Source: Liquidambar formosana
Lineage: Eukaryota; Streptophyta; Magnoliopsida; Saxifragales; Altingiaceae
Direction: 5' to 3'
NCBI GenBank assembly: GCA_039720395.1
Contig: CM077826.1
Coordinates: 28,324,695-28,388,694, forward strand
DNA length: 64,000 nt
The notes below the pieces were generated by a model. That model was given only the letters and a program-made list of their open reading frames with translations, was not told where the DNA came from and did not search any database. Made by a program: the position numbers and the translations under genes. Shown in pieces: positions 1 through 10,908 of this stretch; position 1 is the first letter of the stretch; every line of letters starts with the position of its first letter.

Positions 1-278
1 AAGTTGATGCCATGTACTGACATAATTTTCACATAAACTCTCATGTTTATTATTCAATGCAAGAAAAGATGGAAAGAATACAACCAAAACATTATATAGA
101 ACTGTATGAGATATCACTACTATTTTTGCATCATAAAACATAGTGAGTGGCAATAGATATGACTTTTTCCAACACCAACATAGGCAATACAAAGGTGCGT
201 AGTCATTTCTGAAGCAAATGCAATGTCAACATGCTTCATCACAGTTTCTTTATCTTTGCAAAGTTTCACAAGACTTAC

Positions 279-3200
279 CAACTTTATCCTGTTAAAAAAA
301 AAAAAAAAATGCACGTCAGGATTGGCAAGAATACATTCGTGAGACTGGAAAATGAAAAATAAAAAAACAAAGAGAGAGAGAGAGAGAGAGAGATAAGAAA
401 AGGAGAAAGAAAGAATAAACAGAAATTACAATTCATAAAGTAGGGGAGAACCCCGAAGGAAAAGAAATTGAAGTAAGGTAGTTTTCCAAATTTATCACAA
501 AACATCAAAGCAACATGATTGCTGTATCTGAGCTGATGAAATTCAGTGCACAAACGCAATAGATTTAAACAACTTAGGTAACAACAAATGACATGCAACA
601 ACCAATATCAAATCTAAAGTTTAGATATGTTGTGGTATGTGGAGTCTAATGGTATTGGTTAGCAGGATTGACCCGGGGGCTTCGAGGGGCCGAGGCCCCC
701 CTGAGGGGGTCAGAGACCCTCACCGTGCCTTTGGAACGGCCCTACAATACAACGTACATACAACGTTGGGAGGTATTTTGGGTATTTTCTTATGGTTCTA
801 TGTTAACCCTAATTATTGCGGGGGTTATATATAGTGGGCTGGCCATCAGAAGGCTTGTAACTTGTATTCTCTTCTTTTTGCCTCCAAGCATAGTGGAATT
901 GTATGTGAGCCGTGGACCTCAATTGGAGGGAACCACGTAAATCTTATGTGTTCTTGCTTCTTCTTTTATTCTTTCTTTCGTGATAATCGCTCTATGCATG
1001 TGATTGAGAAGGCTAATTTCTCCCTACAAGATACACGAGTTTGATGGGTTTCTCATTACTTTTGAAGGTGGATTTGACAGTAAAAACTTTTGTCATCAAA
1101 TGCGAATTGACATAAAGATCCTAAAAAAATGAGATCCAACCATATTTTCATTTGTCGCTGAGCAATCAAAGTGACTAATTGAATTTACCAGCAGGTTATA
1201 GCATATTATTTGAAGTTCTGAACCAAGGTACCTATGTTGATTGCTTTTTTTTCTATCAACAGTAAAAATAAATAAATAAAAGTATTTATTATTAATAAAA
1301 AATGAAGAATTAAAGGGAGGAAGAGAAGTCCTAAGAAGAAATAAAAATGAAGAAAGGAAACAAAATTAAGACGGAACTACACTCCCAAAACAGCCTTCCA
1401 ATCCGATGCAATTACAAACAAAGGAATACCAAAAAACTCCTTAGAAGAAGAAACCCAAAAAAAGGCCAAAAATGAATCATATCCCATAAACTCAAAGCAT
1501 CCTCAAACTTGTCTTCAAAGATCCTTGCATTTCTATCCAACCAAAATACCCCAAAATGGGAAAAATAGCATAGCTCCAAGAGATTGAGGATTTCTTGGAC
1601 AAGCCAAGGCCTCCAAAATCAATGATAAACATGCTAGAGCAATCCCGAAGAGAAACCCAGGAAAGAAAAGCAATCTGAAAAAGTCGCATCCACATAAAAC
1701 TCACTACAGAATAATGTAAAAACAAATGATCTGCACATTCTAGTATCCCTCTACACATTACACACTGAGGAGACAAGCAATAAGGTCTTCTTTTCTGAAA
1801 CAAATTATTTTTCCATAAGCAACAGTCCATGCAAAAAGTTGATCTTTAAAAGGCACTTTAGACTTCCAAACCATTTTGAAAGGAAGGAAAGAATGAACAT
1901 TTGGATTATCAATTGACACCTCCACCAAAAAATAAAATAAAATAAAATTACTACAAAAATAAAATACAATAAAATAAAAAGTTCAATAAAAAAATTTTAA
2001 AAAAAATAAAAAAACTTGAAGAGTGAGGGATCCAAGATCTCCTATCCAAAAATGATTCCCTTAAAACAATACCCTCAAGAACCAATAATAAAGAAGAAAT
2101 TTCCAAAACTTCCCTATCATTGAGAAACTCCATGAGTAAGAGACAAGTTGTAAAAACAAGGAAAACAAACAATTGTAGAGATAAGGCTCCGGGTCCAGAT
2201 GGTTTTATTATAGCTCTTTTTCAGGATTGTTGGGATGTCATTAAGCATGATCTTTTGAAAGTTTTTGAGGAATTTTTTTAGAGTGGGATTGTTAATATTG
2301 CTACTAATGCTTCTTTTATTTGTCTAATTCCTAAAAAAGGGGACTCTTTGAGAATCAAAGATTTTAGGCCAATTAGTTTAATCTCTTCTCTGTATAAGAT
2401 TTTGGCTAAGGTTCTTTCTATTAGATTGAGGAGAGTTTTGGGTGAAACCATTTTATTGGCTCAGTGTGCCTTTGTGGAGGGTCGTCAAATCTTGAATGTG
2501 GTATCAATTGCCAATGAAGATGTGGAGTAGTATAGGGTCGGAAAGATAGAAGGGTTGTTGCTTAAAGTAGATTTTGAGAAGGCCTATGATCATGTGGAGT
2601 GGGATTTTTTGGATTTTGTTTTAGATAGAAAGGGTTTTGATTCTAGATGGAGAAAGTGGATTCATGGATGTTTGTCTTCGGCTAATTTTTCAGCGATTGT
2701 TAATAGGAAGCCGGGCAATTCCTTTAGTGCTTCTAGAGGTTTGAGGCAGGGTGACCCTCTTTCCCCATTTTTGTTTACTTTAGTTGTAGATGTTTTGGGT
2801 AGAATCACTAACAAGGCAAAGGAGGTTGGTCTGATTGAGGATTTTGAGGTTGGTCGCAATAGGGTCTCTGTCTCTCATTTGCAATTTGTAAATGATACTT
2901 TGTTTTTTTCCTCTGGAGATGAGCAGAAGTTTTTTAATTTTCAAGTTATTTTGCAATTATTTGAGCTAGTCTCGTGTCTTAAAGTTAACATAGGTAAGAA
3001 TGCTTTAGTTAGGATTCATCATGAAGAAGATAAGATTCAGAGATTGGTTGAGAAACTTGGTTGTTCAGTAGGGGTGTGGCCTATGACCTATTTAGGTCTT
3101 CCTCTAGGGGGTAATCCTTATTCTGAGGTGTTTTGGGATCTGGTGATTGTTAGGGTTAGGAGAAGGTTGAATGGGTGGAAGAAAACTTTGATTTCCAAGG

Positions 3201-6200
3201 GCGGGAGGTTGGTTTTAGTTCAATCAGTAAGTATGGGTTGTAGGGTAATGGTTGGGACTCTCAAGCTAGTCCTGGGACTTCGTCTAGATGTCCTTGGAAA
3301 TTTACTACTTAGGGGTTGGGATTGGGAGGTTTTGTGGATTAAACCTCCTTTTCTGTTGGGTGTGGGGATAAAGTTCGTTTTTGGGAAGATCATTGGAGAG
3401 GTGTAGCTTCCTTTTCATCTTTGTTCCCCTGGTTATATAGACTGTCTTTGTCTCACAATGTTCCTATTTCTTCCTTGGTGTCGTCTGACTTTCCTAATGT
3501 CAGTTGGGATTTTAATTTCTTTCAGAATCTCAATGATAGGAAATGTGAGGAGCTTTCAGCTTTGTTGTTGGTTTTGGAGGGCTTCTACTTGAGGGCAGGT
3601 TGTTCGGATAGGAGGATTTGGTCCGCTGATTCCTCTGGGGTCTTTTCTTGTAAATTTTATTTCGAGAGATTGGTTGAGGCTTCTAATATTCCTTTTTTTC
3701 CTCCATCTTTGTTGATTTGGAAGGCAAAGGTGCCCCTCAAAGTTCGGGTTTTTATTTGGACTGTTGCTCACAAAAGAGTTAATACCAATGATATGCTTCA
3801 AAGAAGGAAGCCTTCTTTTTGCTTAGGTCCGCAATGGTGTATTATGTGCAAGGGTGAGATGGAGAGTGTTGATCATCTCTTTCTTGTTTGTCCTGTGGCT
3901 AGATGGTTGTGGCATAAACTGTTTAGCATTGGCGATGATTGTTTGGTGATGCAGGGTTGTGTGAGAGGGTTGTTGGAGATTCATTTTTGGGGTCTTGGTA
4001 GAAGTAAGAAGGCTGAGATTCTTTGGAGGTGTGCTTTGTTGGCTGTTTTTTGGGTTATCTGGTTGCAGAGGAATGTTAGGATTTTTGAAGATAGGGAGTC
4101 TCCTTTGGATTGTTTGTGGGATAGAGTGCATTTTTGGGCTTTGTTTTGGGCCCATGCTTCGAAATAATTTGGGGATATTCCTTTGTTTCTTTTAAAATCA
4201 GATTGGTTGGCTGCGTGTTGTTAGTTTCTGGTTTTTTGTTTTTATTTATTTTTTGGTCTTTAGGTGGACTGCTTGTCCTCCTCTTGTACTTCTTTCTTCT
4301 TTATTGATAAACCTCTTTTCGTTGCTAATCAAAAAAAAAAAAAGACACGAAAAACAAGGAAAACAAACAGAAAAAGAAGAATCCCTCCTCCACACATCTT
4401 CCCAAAACTGATTTCTTTCACCATTACCCACCACAAATAAAGTATTACACAAAAAGCGAGATAGGCCATGAGCAATAAACTTCCACGGACAATGAGTTGA
4501 AGCCCTAAGACTTTAAAAAAAAAAATATCCCAACCATCTTCTATGATCCCATATTTGCTCTTAATTACCGCATACCATAAAGAATCACTTTCATTCACGA
4601 ATCTCCATAACCACTTCCAAGTCAAAGCAATGTTCCTAGCAATAATATTACCAACAGCAAGACCTCCTTTAAGCTTGGAATGGGACACAACTTCCCAACT
4701 AACTAAATGATCTCTCTTCCCTTCACCATATCCTTCGTACAAAAAATCTCTCACCATTTTCTCTATTCTTTTTGCCATCCTAATAGAAATTTTGAAGAGT
4801 GACTCATAAATTATAATAGATAGGAATACAAGAAAGCACAGACTGAAACACAATAAATCTAACCCCCTTTCGATAAAAAGGCCTTATTCCAACCATCCAA
4901 TCTTCTCCAAAACCAGATTCTAAAAAGAATCAGATTTAGAGTCACCCCGCAAAGGTAAACCTAAATATTTCAAAGGCCAACTCTCTAGCGAACACCCTAG
5001 TACACCCACCAATTTCTTCAACTTATCAATTGAGGAATTGACACCAGTTAAGGAACAATTATTCATATTCACCTTTAACCCAAACAACAGTTCAAAAACC
5101 TGAAAAATGGACTGAAAATTAAAAAGGTTCTAATCATTCACCGAAAAAGAAGGAAAAAAAGGGGGGGGGGGGTATCATCAGTAAATTGTAAAAGAGACAC
5201 CAACACGGTCTCCCTTCCAATAAAAAACCTTCGAACATATTAAGGTCCTTAGCTCTATCCATTAATTTACACAAACCATCAGCAACCATACTGAACAAAA
5301 AGGGAGATAAAGGATCCCTGCCGAAGACCTCTAGAAACCTTAAAATAATTGCGCAACTTACCATTAACCACAATTGAAAAGTTAAAAGAAGACAAAAAAA
5401 AAAACCCCAATCCATGATCTCCACCTAGAACCAAACCCTTTATTTTCCAACACAAAATCCAAAAACTCCCAACTATCAAAATCAACCTTAAAAGGTAAAC
5501 CCTCCTTCCCATGACTCCTATATTCCTACAATGCTTCATTAGCAATCAAAGCCAAATCCAAAATTTGGCAGTCCACAAAAACACCTTGAGAGAGATATTG
5601 TATCACTAAGAACAACTCCCAATCTACTTGACAACACCTTTACCAATAACGTTGAAGGTGTAATGGGACGAAGTTATAAAAGTGATAGCTAACGAGAATT
5701 GGTAACAGATTTTTTTTTTTAAAAAGTTTGCACATGATGTCATAAACATGGTGATATTACTACAGTCGCAGGGCACATGTCAAACAACATAGCACTAAGG
5801 TACAAAACAAAGATACGAGCATTAGAGAAACACTCGCACAAAGAAAATACTCCAGCATTTAGCAAAAAAATAAGGGAACTTACCATGAAAACAGGAGCGA
5901 TATAATAGTCGCCTTGAAGATACTCGAACGACCTAGTCACTTTCTGACGGTAATCAAACACAATATCAGCTGCAAGAAAAGTTCAAATCATGAGAGAGAT
6001 GCAAGGAAATTTAAACAACAAAACCAATGTCATTGAAATGGAGAACAATATATACCGCAAAATAGATCAAATTTTTTAGAGAAATTCGAGGAAATTTTTG
6101 AATGTCTGTCAAAATGAAATTTAAACAATAAAACCCATGATATGTAAATGAAGAGCAATACATACTGCAAAATAAATCAAAATTTTGAGAGAAATTCAAG

Positions 6201-6819
6201 GAAATTTGAATGCGTCAAAATTAGACCCTCCGTTTGATTGCCGGGAAAACGAAAAAGCAAATAAAATTCTAAATCTTAGGTGTTATGTTGTTTTAGCTCC
6301 CAAAAGATGAAAAGCCCAACCCCCCCCCCCCCCCAAAAAAAAAAAAGAGCTCTGTACTTGCGCGGCTAATTAGAGTTGAGGTTTAATATTTTCTCGGCTC
6401 CCAAACATATATTAAATTTAACTATTTTAATTTTGTATTCTTTTCCTGCAGTTTCTCGGAAACCAAACAGAGCATTTTGTTGAAGGAAAATTACAGTCTT
6501 TTCCGAGAAAATTCCCGGCAAAAAGATCATCAATAACGCCAGCCCTAGCTCCCACAGCAATATTCATGTTATCAGCCTCTTTCCCAAGCCTGTAAAGATA
6601 ATCTCCTCCCTCGGAGTCCTTAGCTTCCCACGAGGACTGCTCCGAAAGCCTATTCGATCTTTTTGGCTCCTCGTTTTCGTCTCTATCATCGTCAGATTTC
6701 AGGGAACGAACGAAGAAGGAAATTTTCTTGGGAGAAAAGGAAGAAAAATTTCTGAAAGTTGGGCATTGAAGAATTGGGGAAGGAAAAGGACCAAAGGAAT
6801 TGAAGGTGCAGGGCGCCAT
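279..6819 (-). CDS. Rubisco-activase-like AAA+ protein, chloroplastic, 5' part (3' part off the left edge)
   Basis: Exons read on the minus strand are 6819-6495, 5969-5884 and a proposed 10-nt microexon 288-279; the rest lies beyond position 1. Exon 1 starts at the ATG at 6819 and has a Ser/Phe-rich, acid-poor N-terminus typical of a plastid transit peptide, then an acidic stretch and the motif [18 protein letters not shown]. The exon 1 donor is ACT|GTAA and the exon 2 acceptor TTGCAG|CT. The join gives [20 protein letters not shown] and then YYIAPVFM, which I recognise from the conserved plant Rubisco-activase-like family (Arabidopsis At1g73110 type). The ATPase Walker motifs should lie in the missing exons. 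Coding phase is consistent across all three exons. The intron between exon 2 and the microexon (5883-289, about 5.6 kb) is swollen by a solo LTR and nested LINEs. Family identity is recalled, not searched. The microexon is inferred because the family continues DKVV after the exon 2 end. Confidence 0.78.
370..394. repeat. (AG)n microsatellite
   Basis: This is a short perfect AG dinucleotide tract beside A-rich DNA. It lies inside the large intron of the Rubisco-activase-like gene. Confidence 0.9.
628..1028 (+). mobile_element. Solo LTR, Copia-like, 401 bp, with 5-bp target duplication
   Basis: The element starts TGTTGTGG and ends CCCTACA, so it has TG...CA ends. It is flanked by the direct repeat AGATA at 623-627 and 1029-1033. 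It contains a TATA-like box (about 828-836, TTATATATAG), and about 90 bp further on a CGTGGACCTC...GAACCACGTAAATC segment of the kind seen near the end of plant Copia LTRs. No internal domain or second LTR is present, so it is read as a recombination-derived solo LTR. It sits in the large intron of the Rubisco-activase-like gene. The Copia assignment is by resemblance only. The boundaries are directly supported by the duplication. Confidence 0.8.
2152..2171. repeat. Target-site duplication, left copy
   Basis: This 20-nt A-rich sequence (AAAAACAAGG core) is repeated exactly at 4350-4369. It brackets the plus-strand LINE and shows the insertion event. Confidence 0.85.
2172..4343 (+). mobile_element. 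Younger LINE (L1-like) copy inserted in the older one
   Basis: This 5'-truncated LINE begins within reverse transcriptase (KAPGPDGF near 2186) and runs through the finger/palm region ([17 protein letters not shown] at 2567) and [13 protein letters not shown] near 2740. The zf-RVT zinc-binding region lies at 3730-3920 ([19 protein letters not shown]). It ends in 13 A at 4331-4343. A 20-bp direct repeat flanks it (2152-2171 and 4350-4369). The catalytic FADD box reads FVND near 2886, so an active-site Asp is replaced by Asn. In-frame stops occur near 2280 and 2528, and the frame breaks between 3406 and 3421. It is the same family as the minus-strand host copy, since matching residues occur on both sides of the break. 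It cannot encode an active enzyme. Confidence 0.85.
4350..4369. repeat. Target-site duplication, right copy
   Basis: This is an exact match of 2152-2171. It follows the poly(A) tail after six extra bases (GACACG). Those bases partly resemble the sequence just left of the first copy, so the original duplication may have been a little longer. Confidence 0.85.
6005..6230. repeat. Imperfect tandem duplication, about 113-bp unit, in intron 1 of the Rubisco-activase-like gene
   Basis: Two adjacent units each contain GGAAATTTAAACAA, AAAACC(A/C)ATG, GCAAAATA(G/A)ATCAAA and GAGAAATTC(G/A)AGGAAATTT in the same order. No coding sense is seen. The adjoining 6319-6334 C-run and A-run are simple sequence. 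Confidence 0.75.
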
Positions 6820-8636
6820 GGGGTTGTGGGGCGTAGTTGAGGTTACTCTTCTGATGATGCACATGAAAGTGTATTTGGCGCCACAAATGAGACAAAAATG
6901 CATGAAATGAAAGATCAGATTAGAAACGCGTTCGGATCCTCCGTCTGCTTGGGACTTGGGTGGGGATCCGTGCTTGGGTGTGTTCGGGACGTGGGATATA
7001 GGATTTCTCAAGTGAAAGTCTAATAAGGTAATAACGGATTCGGAGTAAAAATACAGATTCAATAGGCTAAAAAACCTCATTGTAATCCATGTATCATCAA
7101 AATACCATCTAAACATTAAATGTGTATGCCAAATGCAACATAAATCACAACATGTTATACCCATGCATGATGAAACCAACAAGACAACTAATAATGATGC
7201 AAACCGTGTACTGATTAAATAAATGACGTATTGAATGACCCCCAACATTACATCGTCAGTCCATGATGTTCACATTTTGAAAGCTTCGATCCATTGTAAA
7301 ATTGAGTTGCCTCTTGAGGATCCATCTAAATTGAAGAAAATAATGAAATTAAGATGTCGAAATACTAACTGGGGTTTAGTATGAGTTAGGGTTTCCATAT
7401 TTGCATGCACAAGATGAACTATGTCTTAGCATGAACATTGTATGTTTTTTCCAAATTTCGATTTAGGTTTAGCATCAGCTGTGGTTTTGCAAAATGTATG
7501 GGTTAAGAAAGAATCACAAACAAAGGTTTAGCATATGAGAAGCCTCCATTCCCACCAATTCCTTTTCAACCAAACAAACATGGCCATATTCAACCAAACA
7601 AACATGGCCATATAGTAGTGTAACCTCCGATACCACACACAAGCAAAAAGAAAAGAAATGAAGAAGAAGAAGAAAAAGGAAAAAGGGGCCCTGTTTCTTT
7701 GGCGCGCAAAGAGGGCCTAAAGATCATTTGCAAAATGGCTATATGTTAAGTAAAAAAAGAAAAAGAATAAAAGACCATGTTTGTTTAGTTATAATGCAAT
7801 TAACGGGAATGGAATCTGATTCTATGTTTGTTTGATGTAACTTAGAATGGAAAAAGACTTGAAATAATTGTCTAAATATACAATTTGATTCCATTCCCAT
7901 TTAAATTACCTTATCCAAACATATTGTATAAAATGAATTGGAATGTGAATCCATTCCATCCATTCTATTCCAGCTAAACAAAGAGTGTTTGGCTTTGATC
8001 AGGTTTACCCACGATTACTTGCAATCGGAAGTCGCTTGCCTGAACCTGCGCCTCTTCAATTATATCGTACTGTTTTTTTTTTGTTTGGGCTGATGGTAGG
8101 AATTGAATCCGTGACCCTCTTACCCCATCAAACGCAATGATATCTCCACAAGAATGCCACGGCAGCTTTGGCACTCTCATCATTCGCTTCCAAAATAAAA
8201 AAAAAGGTTGTTCGTCATAGAAACAGACCAGCACATCAGTTATCTTTTAATTTTAAATTTTTTGATTTCTGCCCAAAGTCCATTAGACGAACAAATAATA
8301 AAAATTGAACAGCAAATAAATAACCTTTTTATCTTCTGATTTGTACCTTTGAGACCAAAAGAAAGAAAAAAAACCAAAAACCATATGTTGGTGCATTTGT
8401 GCTGCTCCTTTACCAATATAAACCAAACCAGTGTAACACAGATTCAACGTCTACACATATATATATTCAGTTGCCTACTTGTGGACAGAAGTAGAATTTG
8501 CCTCAAGACGGATGGAGATCCAAGTGAGAACAACCTTAAAAAAGAGGCAATTAATTAATGTCGACCCTCTAACATATACCACGCTAATACCTAACCATTA
8601 CCATACTCTCTCTGCTTTGTATGACGCAGTCTTCTT
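6820..8636. other. Intergenic region between the two minus-strand genes
   Basis: This stretch should hold the promoter of the Rubisco-activase-like gene (just above 6819) and the 3' flank of the RBR gene. I see no convincing ORF. The part at 7780-7975 has degenerate inverted repeats of GGAATGGAATC and GATTCCATTCC type, which suggests an old MITE. The ends and target duplication could not be fixed. Confidence 0.5.
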
Positions 8637-9634
8637 CTACGTTCTCTGACAGCCCCCATGGTGTTGAGTCCACTCTGCTCCACATCCATAGCAGAATTCC
8701 AGCTTACACCTGAAACAACCAAACAAATTTCCACATCTCAATCCAAAAACCCACCCGATCCCACAAAATTCACACTCTTAAAACAAGGGAAAAGCTAAGG
8801 AACTGACCTGCAAGTAATGTGTAAGCAACCTTCAGTCTTTTCCACATAGTACTTGCATCTGGGACATCTCATCCAGTTTTTCTCCTTGGCAAGCTCCCTC
8901 ACCATCAGGTCATCCCTCCCTCTCTCATCCTCATTCAGTCTCTGGAAGTCGTCGCAATCGACCCCCGCATGCCACGGCACATAACACTGCGCGCAGAACA
9001 ATCTCCGGCAGATAGGACATTCCGACTCCCTTATGACTTCTCCCCCATCAATGCTGTCATTCACCAACATGGCTGAACAGTCTTTGAAAGGACAGTAAAA
9101 CTCCTCGGATGCAGGGATCATCGACTGGCTTATCGCCTCGTCCCAACGCGCCAGAACTTCATTGGGGATGATCGTCCTGCAACTCTCGACTTCTAGCACG
9201 CCTTTGCAATTCAAACCCGGGCACGCAATCATCATGATGTTGTCTTGGATCTTTGTGGCCACATGCCTGCTTATGCAGCCGGTGCAGAATGAGTGGCAGC
9301 AGCTTCCATTTCTGAACATCTCCTCGCTTTCTTTCCTCTCCACGCAAATCTCGCACAGGATTTGAGACGGTTCGCCCATTTCCATCTCAATCCCAACCGG
9401 TTCCGGGGTTGGCGTTGGAATTTCCTGTTCGATTGTCGACGACGAAGAAGCGTTGTTGCTGCTGCTGTTTGCCATTTGAGAGGCCATTACAGAGGACATG
9501 AGTGCCTCTTGGAGCTGCAACTCTTCTGCATACTTGGCATCGGATACTGGGATAATCTCATCTTGATTTTCATCGATGAGTGCTGAGAAGTAAAAATCAT
9601 CAACACGAAGATCAGAGATTGATTCTTCTGCCAT
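8637..9634 (-). CDS. RBR-type (RING1-IBR-RING2) E3 ubiquitin-protein ligase, 299 aa
   Basis: There are two exons, 9634-8808 and 8709-8637, joined AG|G in an Arg codon. The total of 900 nt keeps the frame and ends in TAG at 8639-8637. RBR ligases take ubiquitin from E2 at RING1, pass it through a Cys thioester on RING2 and then to the substrate. The N-terminal 95 residues are acidic and Ser-rich. RING1 begins at CEICVERKESEEMF and continues CCHSFCTGCISRHV. The IBR follows (YCPFKDCSAML, then CPICRRLFCAQC). RING2 is MRCPRCKYYVEKTEGCLHITC plus, from exon 2, CKLEFCYGCGAEW. The expected catalytic Cys is that of HITC, about residue 275, immediately before the intron. The ATG at 9634 is chosen because the upstream in-frame sequence is low-complexity UTR. 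The substrate is unknown. Confidence 0.9.
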
Positions 9635-9671
9635 TTTGATTATAAAAAATAAATAAATAAATAAAGCCTGC

Positions 9672-9752
9672 CTCTTGCTCTCTCCCCTTTCCCCTTTCCC
9701 TTTGCCCTTTCCCCCTCTCCCTCTCTCTACAAACGCAACGCTGGGTATATAT
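9672..9752 (-). promoter_or_regulatory. Likely core promoter and purine-rich 5' UTR of the RBR gene
   Basis: A TATA-like ATATATA lies at 9746-9752 on the minus strand, about 112 nt upstream of the ATG at 9634. Between them is a long GA-rich (CT on plus) tract at about 9672-9730, typical of plant 5' UTRs. The placement is an inference from spacing. Confidence 0.5.
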
Positions 9753-9954
9753 TGAGACTTGTACTTGCATCGTAAGAAACTTAGTTTGGAAGGTCTCAAC
9801 TCTCATTGGAAGTTGGGAACTCGTGGGAATCCAGAGTTCGACGCCTTTAGGCCTCTATAAATTTTTTTTGTTTCGAGGAAAAATGCTTTTAGACTTGACT
9901 TACACTTGACTTGATGACTTGCCGTTCAGTCCTGAACACTGCCCATAATAACTA

Positions 9955-10908
9955 GGGTAAATTACATTTAGTCTCCATCTAATATCTGATAATTGTGGAA
10001 ACATCTTCTCTTATTTATGAAATTACACTGCCATCCCCTTCTATGATGATGAACTTAACAGTGTTAACAAAATAGGTAAAATGACATAAATGCCCCCATA
10101 AATTCAAGCAATGGAGACAATGAATTGGAGGTGGCCTGGGAGATCAATAACGTTCCATGAGATAGCCTTGTGCTTAGAAATTGATTTTTGTCAAATATTC
10201 TGCAAATTAATTCACCTTTTTTTTTCTTTGCTAAGTAATCATCCATTAATTCTTCCTGCAAAAGAACTGTATGACATAAAGTAAGGTTTAAGAGCAAGAA
10301 ATAAATAAATAAAGTATAAAAAAAGACTACAAAATAGAAGGGTATAACAAGGCATGCTAGTCCTAGACATTAATATTGCCCTTGCAAATCACACATCAAA
10401 ATAATAGATGAAAATGAAATGAATGTACCCTCAGCATGTGTTGGTGGACCAATTACTTCTCCTTCCCTTATTCTTCGTCTTTGCCTAAATTGCCCTAATC
10501 TCATCATAATTTTATGGTTAAGTAGTTTTTTTTTCTTTGAAAAAAAAATGGACTTGATGATGTGTTTTTCGGAACAAAGGAAAATTGTAATACTCTCCAT
10601 TAAAATACAAGAATAAATAAAAAACTATTTATTTGAAAAGGGAAGTGCAGTGTTTGGTTTGTTTGGGAAGATAAAAGAAAGGAGAGGAATGTGAAATTAT
10701 TAGTAAGAATATGAGGGTAATTTTGGTATTTTTAAAAAAATTAAGTGTGATGTCATCAGAATAAGATAGAGTTATAGTCGGCTGTTATGATGAGGGGGTG
10801 TGTTTGTAATTTACTAACTAAAGTAGGGGGTTGTAATGTAATTTTAAAAACAAGAGGGATGCATCTATAATTGTCAGAAATTAAAATGGGTGTAAATATA
10901 ATTTATCC
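9955..10908. mobile_element. Mutator-like MITE, 954 bp, 9-bp target duplication
   Basis: Long imperfect terminal inverted repeats start GGGTAAATTACATTT on the left and, read inward from the right, GGATAAATTATATTT. They remain alignable for well over 100 bp (TCTGATAATTGTGG against TCTGACAATTATAG). Flanks are TAATAACTA at 9946-9954 and AAATAACTA at 10909-10917, a 9-bp duplication with one mismatch, the size made by Mutator transposases. The interior is AT-rich without a transposase. Confidence 0.72.

Larger units (their letters stand above)
1245..5690 (-). mobile_element. Older LINE (L1-like) copy, 5'-truncated, split by a second LINE
   Basis: Minus-strand fragments of a non-LTR retrotransposon lie at about 5690-4370 and resume at 2171-1245. 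The upstream part shows reverse-transcriptase sequence with several stops and frame breaks, including an SRGLRQGS box near 5340-5330 and the thumb/connection region at 4790-4370. The downstream part holds the zf-RVT zinc-binding region near 1800-1680 ([17 protein letters not shown]). A T-run at 1245-1252 is the expected poly(A) tail seen from the other strand. The two parts are colinear with the intact-order plus-strand copy between them. The 5' limit near 5690 is approximate. The copy is non-functional. Confidence 0.75.

Noticed and set aside
668..940. Plus-strand ORF of 90 codons near 0.7-0.9 kb
   Set aside because: It lies within the solo LTR and overlaps its TATA-like region. No protein similarity is recognised.
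3556..4155. Minus-strand ORFs opposite the plus-strand LINE
   Set aside because: They are shadows of the zinc-binding region of the LINE, with no independent coding signs.
7780..7980. Possible MITE with GGAATGG/CCATTCC termini
   Set aside because: Inverted arms are degenerate and no target duplication could be fixed, so it is only mentioned in the intergenic entry.
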